This document shows, one piece after another, positions 62,656 to 64,000 of a DNA stretch of 64,000 bases. This DNA is from Acinetobacter sp. YWS30-1 (GTDB lineage Bacteria; Pseudomonadota; Gammaproteobacteria; Pseudomonadales; Moraxellaceae). The DNA lies in assembly GCF_033558715.1 (NCBI RefSeq), contig NZ_CP114606.1, positions 2,666,001 to 2,730,000 on the forward strand, in the 5' to 3' direction. A program made the position numbers and the translations under genes. Each line of letters opens with the position of its first letter. The stretch's first letter is position 1. The notes under the pieces are model-generated. The model saw only the letters and a program-made list of their open reading frames with translations, was not told the origin of the DNA and did not search any database.

Positions 62656-64000
62656 TTAATGATTTCTTGAAACACTGTCATTAACAATTCGAGGTGTAAC
62701 AAAAATCAGTAGCTCACGTTTGTTATCCGATTTTACATCTTTACGGAATAAACGACCTAAATAAGGTAGATCGCCCAAGAAAGGAACTTTAGTTTGTGCA
62801 TTTCGAGTTTCTTGCTCAAAAATACCACCAAGTACTACTGTTTCACCATTATCAACCAGTACATTAGTATTGATCTGGTTTTTATTAATCGTTAACTGTC
62901 CAGTAGGTGTCGGATTTCCTGGTGAGTCACTGGTAATATTCAACTCCATCTGCACTTTACCATCTGGTGTAATACTTGGCGTTACATCTAAACTTAAAGT
63001 TGCATCAATAAATTCAGTAGTTGAAACTGCATTAGCACCACCACCTTCTGCGGACTGATAAGGAATTTGGGAACCAGATGCCACAGTCGCTTTTTGCTTG
63101 TCAGCAGTGAGCACTTTTGGTGTAGAAATTACTTCACCATAACCATCTGCCTGTAGCGCAGAAAGTTCAAGATCCAGCATAAAATCTGATAGGCTAATTA
63201 AACCAAAGGCGATGCGACTTGCTCCTGGACTAGTTACACCTAGATCCACATTAAGGTTATCCGGTCTCTGAATTTCATAGGTCCACCCCCCTCTTTCACT
63301 ATCAAATTCAGGCTCCCTCAAATCCCAAAGAGTCGTATCACTACCACCAACGAGAAGGTGATTATTATTGGTAATCCCTTGAGATAGAATCCCCCACTTC
63401 ACCCCCATTTCTTTAGTAAAGTCAGTGGTTGCACGGACAATACGCGCCTCTACCATCACCTGCTTTACCTGTACATCCAGCAGATCCACCATATTGCGAA
63501 TTTTATCAATAAATGGCTGGGTATCATTCACAATAATGGTATTGGTACGAGCATCAATAGAGATAGAGCCACGTGAACTTAATAAACTTTCTTTATCATC
63601 GTTATTAGTACTATTACTTGAATTACCTGATCCTGATGCACTTTTATTTTGAGTAATCAGTTTTTCAATATCTGCTGCTTTTGCATAACTGAGCTGCATA
63701 TATTCAGTTTGAATCGGTGCAAGTGCAACGCTTTGTTTTAAAGCCTTAGCTTCTTCTTCTTCGGCCTTAATTAGTTCTGCCACTGGTGCAATCCAGATCA
63801 CATTACCATTACGACGTTTATCCAGATTTTTGGTTTTTAATACAATATCTAAAGCCTGATCCCAAGGCACTTCTTTGAGGCGTAAGGTAATATTACCCTG
63901 TACGCTATCTGCAGCAACCATATTGATATCGGTAAAATCGGCTAATAATTGTAGAACTCGACGAACTTCAATATCTTGGAAATCGAGGGAAATTTTCTTG
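62656..64000 (-). CDS. pilQ: PilQ secretin of type IV pili, C-terminal part (start outside window)
   Basis: The outer-membrane pore for pilus extrusion and DNA uptake. The frame is open through the right edge of the window (…ISLDFQDIEVRRVLQLLADF at the edge), so this is the C-terminal ~448 residues. It contains secretin N-domains (LNIAP-type KRRNGNVIWIAPV, YAKAADIEKLI) and the secretin domain (VKQVMVEARIV, GEVISTPKVLTADKQKATVASG, VDNGETVVLGGIFEQE, FLGDLPYLGRLFR). A Ser/Asn-rich insertion lies after LITQNKSASG. With the pilin locus and the minor pilin operon it makes up much of a type IV pilus system in one window. Confidence 0.95.
   Translation of the reverse strand, partial: KKISLDFQDIEVRRVLQLLADFTDINMVAADSVQGNITLRLKEVPWDQALDIVLKTKNLDKRRNGNVIWIAPVAELIKAEEEEAKALKQSVALAPIQTEYMQLSYAKAADIEKLITQNKSASGSGNSSNSTNNDDKESLLSSRGSISIDARTNTIIVNDTQPFIDKIRNMVDLLDVQVKQVMVEARIVRATTDFTKEMGVKWGILSQGITNNNHLLVGGSDTTLWDLREPEFDSERGGWTYEIQRPDNLNVDLGVTSPGASRIAFGLISLSDFMLDLELSALQADGYGEVISTPKVLTADKQKATVASGSQIPYQSAEGGGANAVSTTEFIDATLSLDVTPSITPDGKVQMELNITSDSPGNPTPTGQLTINKNQINTNVLVDNGETVVLGGIFEQETRNAQTKVPFLGDLPYLGRLFRKDVKSDNKRELLIFVTPRIVNDSVSRNH

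Overview
The window is a piece of an Acinetobacter-type (Moraxellaceae) chromosome. The evidence is gene order and content: pilQ-aroK-aroB-SPOR-gltB-gltD, lemA-TPM, pilA next to an O-oligosaccharyltransferase, bfd-bfr, gmk-rpoZ-spoT-ridA, a comC/comE/comF-like minor pilin operon, and foldase plus secreted lipases. Base composition is moderately AT-rich, and the accessory genes are more AT-rich still.

Region by region: 1-1.5 kb is the right end of an IS30-family element that truncates a coiled-coil membrane protein gene. 1.6-11 kb is core: a lipoprotein, a D-2-hydroxyglutarate dehydrogenase divergent from serA, two RhtA-like exporters flanking a lipoprotein, a hemerythrin, a TauE/SafE permease and truB. 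11-14.7 kb encodes lipase foldase LifO and two tandem secreted lipases. 14.7-17 kb is rpsP-rimM-trmD-rplS. 17-25 kb is the minor pilin/PilY1 operon. 25-32.5 kb holds ispH, gmk, rpoZ, spoT, a lone TnpB element, ridA, bfd and bfr. 32.5-37.9 kb holds the major-pilin accessory genes (oligosaccharyltransferase, TfpZ-like protein, IS17-like IS5 element, serine hydrolase) and the 3' part of pilA. 51-64 kb is core: TPM-TPM-lemA, gltD-gltB, SPOR protein, aroB, aroK and the 3' part of pilQ.

The main discovery is at 37.9-50.9 kb. The major pilin gene pilA is cut in two. Its sigma-54 promoter, leader and first 35 coding bases lie at 50.95-51.18 kb, and the rest of the gene lies 13 kb away at 37.46-37.88 kb in the same orientation. 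Joining the halves at a shared TGA restores a perfect prepilin reading frame. Between them is a ~13.07-kb island. It encodes three tandem tyrosine recombinases plus a small coiled-coil protein (Tn554-like layout), has 23-bp inverted end repeats (CCATAAGT-N7-TATGGACA), two divergent regulatory switches and several unknown cargo genes. It also carries a complete, different type IV pilin gene behind its own sigma-54/PilR-like promoter. The island therefore destroys the host pilin while supplying a replacement, so it is a candidate pilin-swapping mobile element.

Other points of note are a bacterioferritin lacking most ferroxidase ligands, a SpoT with a degenerate synthetase domain, a G8 tract in the translation start region of the first minor pilin gene, and a TnpB element that separates spoT from ridA. 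I found no rRNA, tRNA or CRISPR array.
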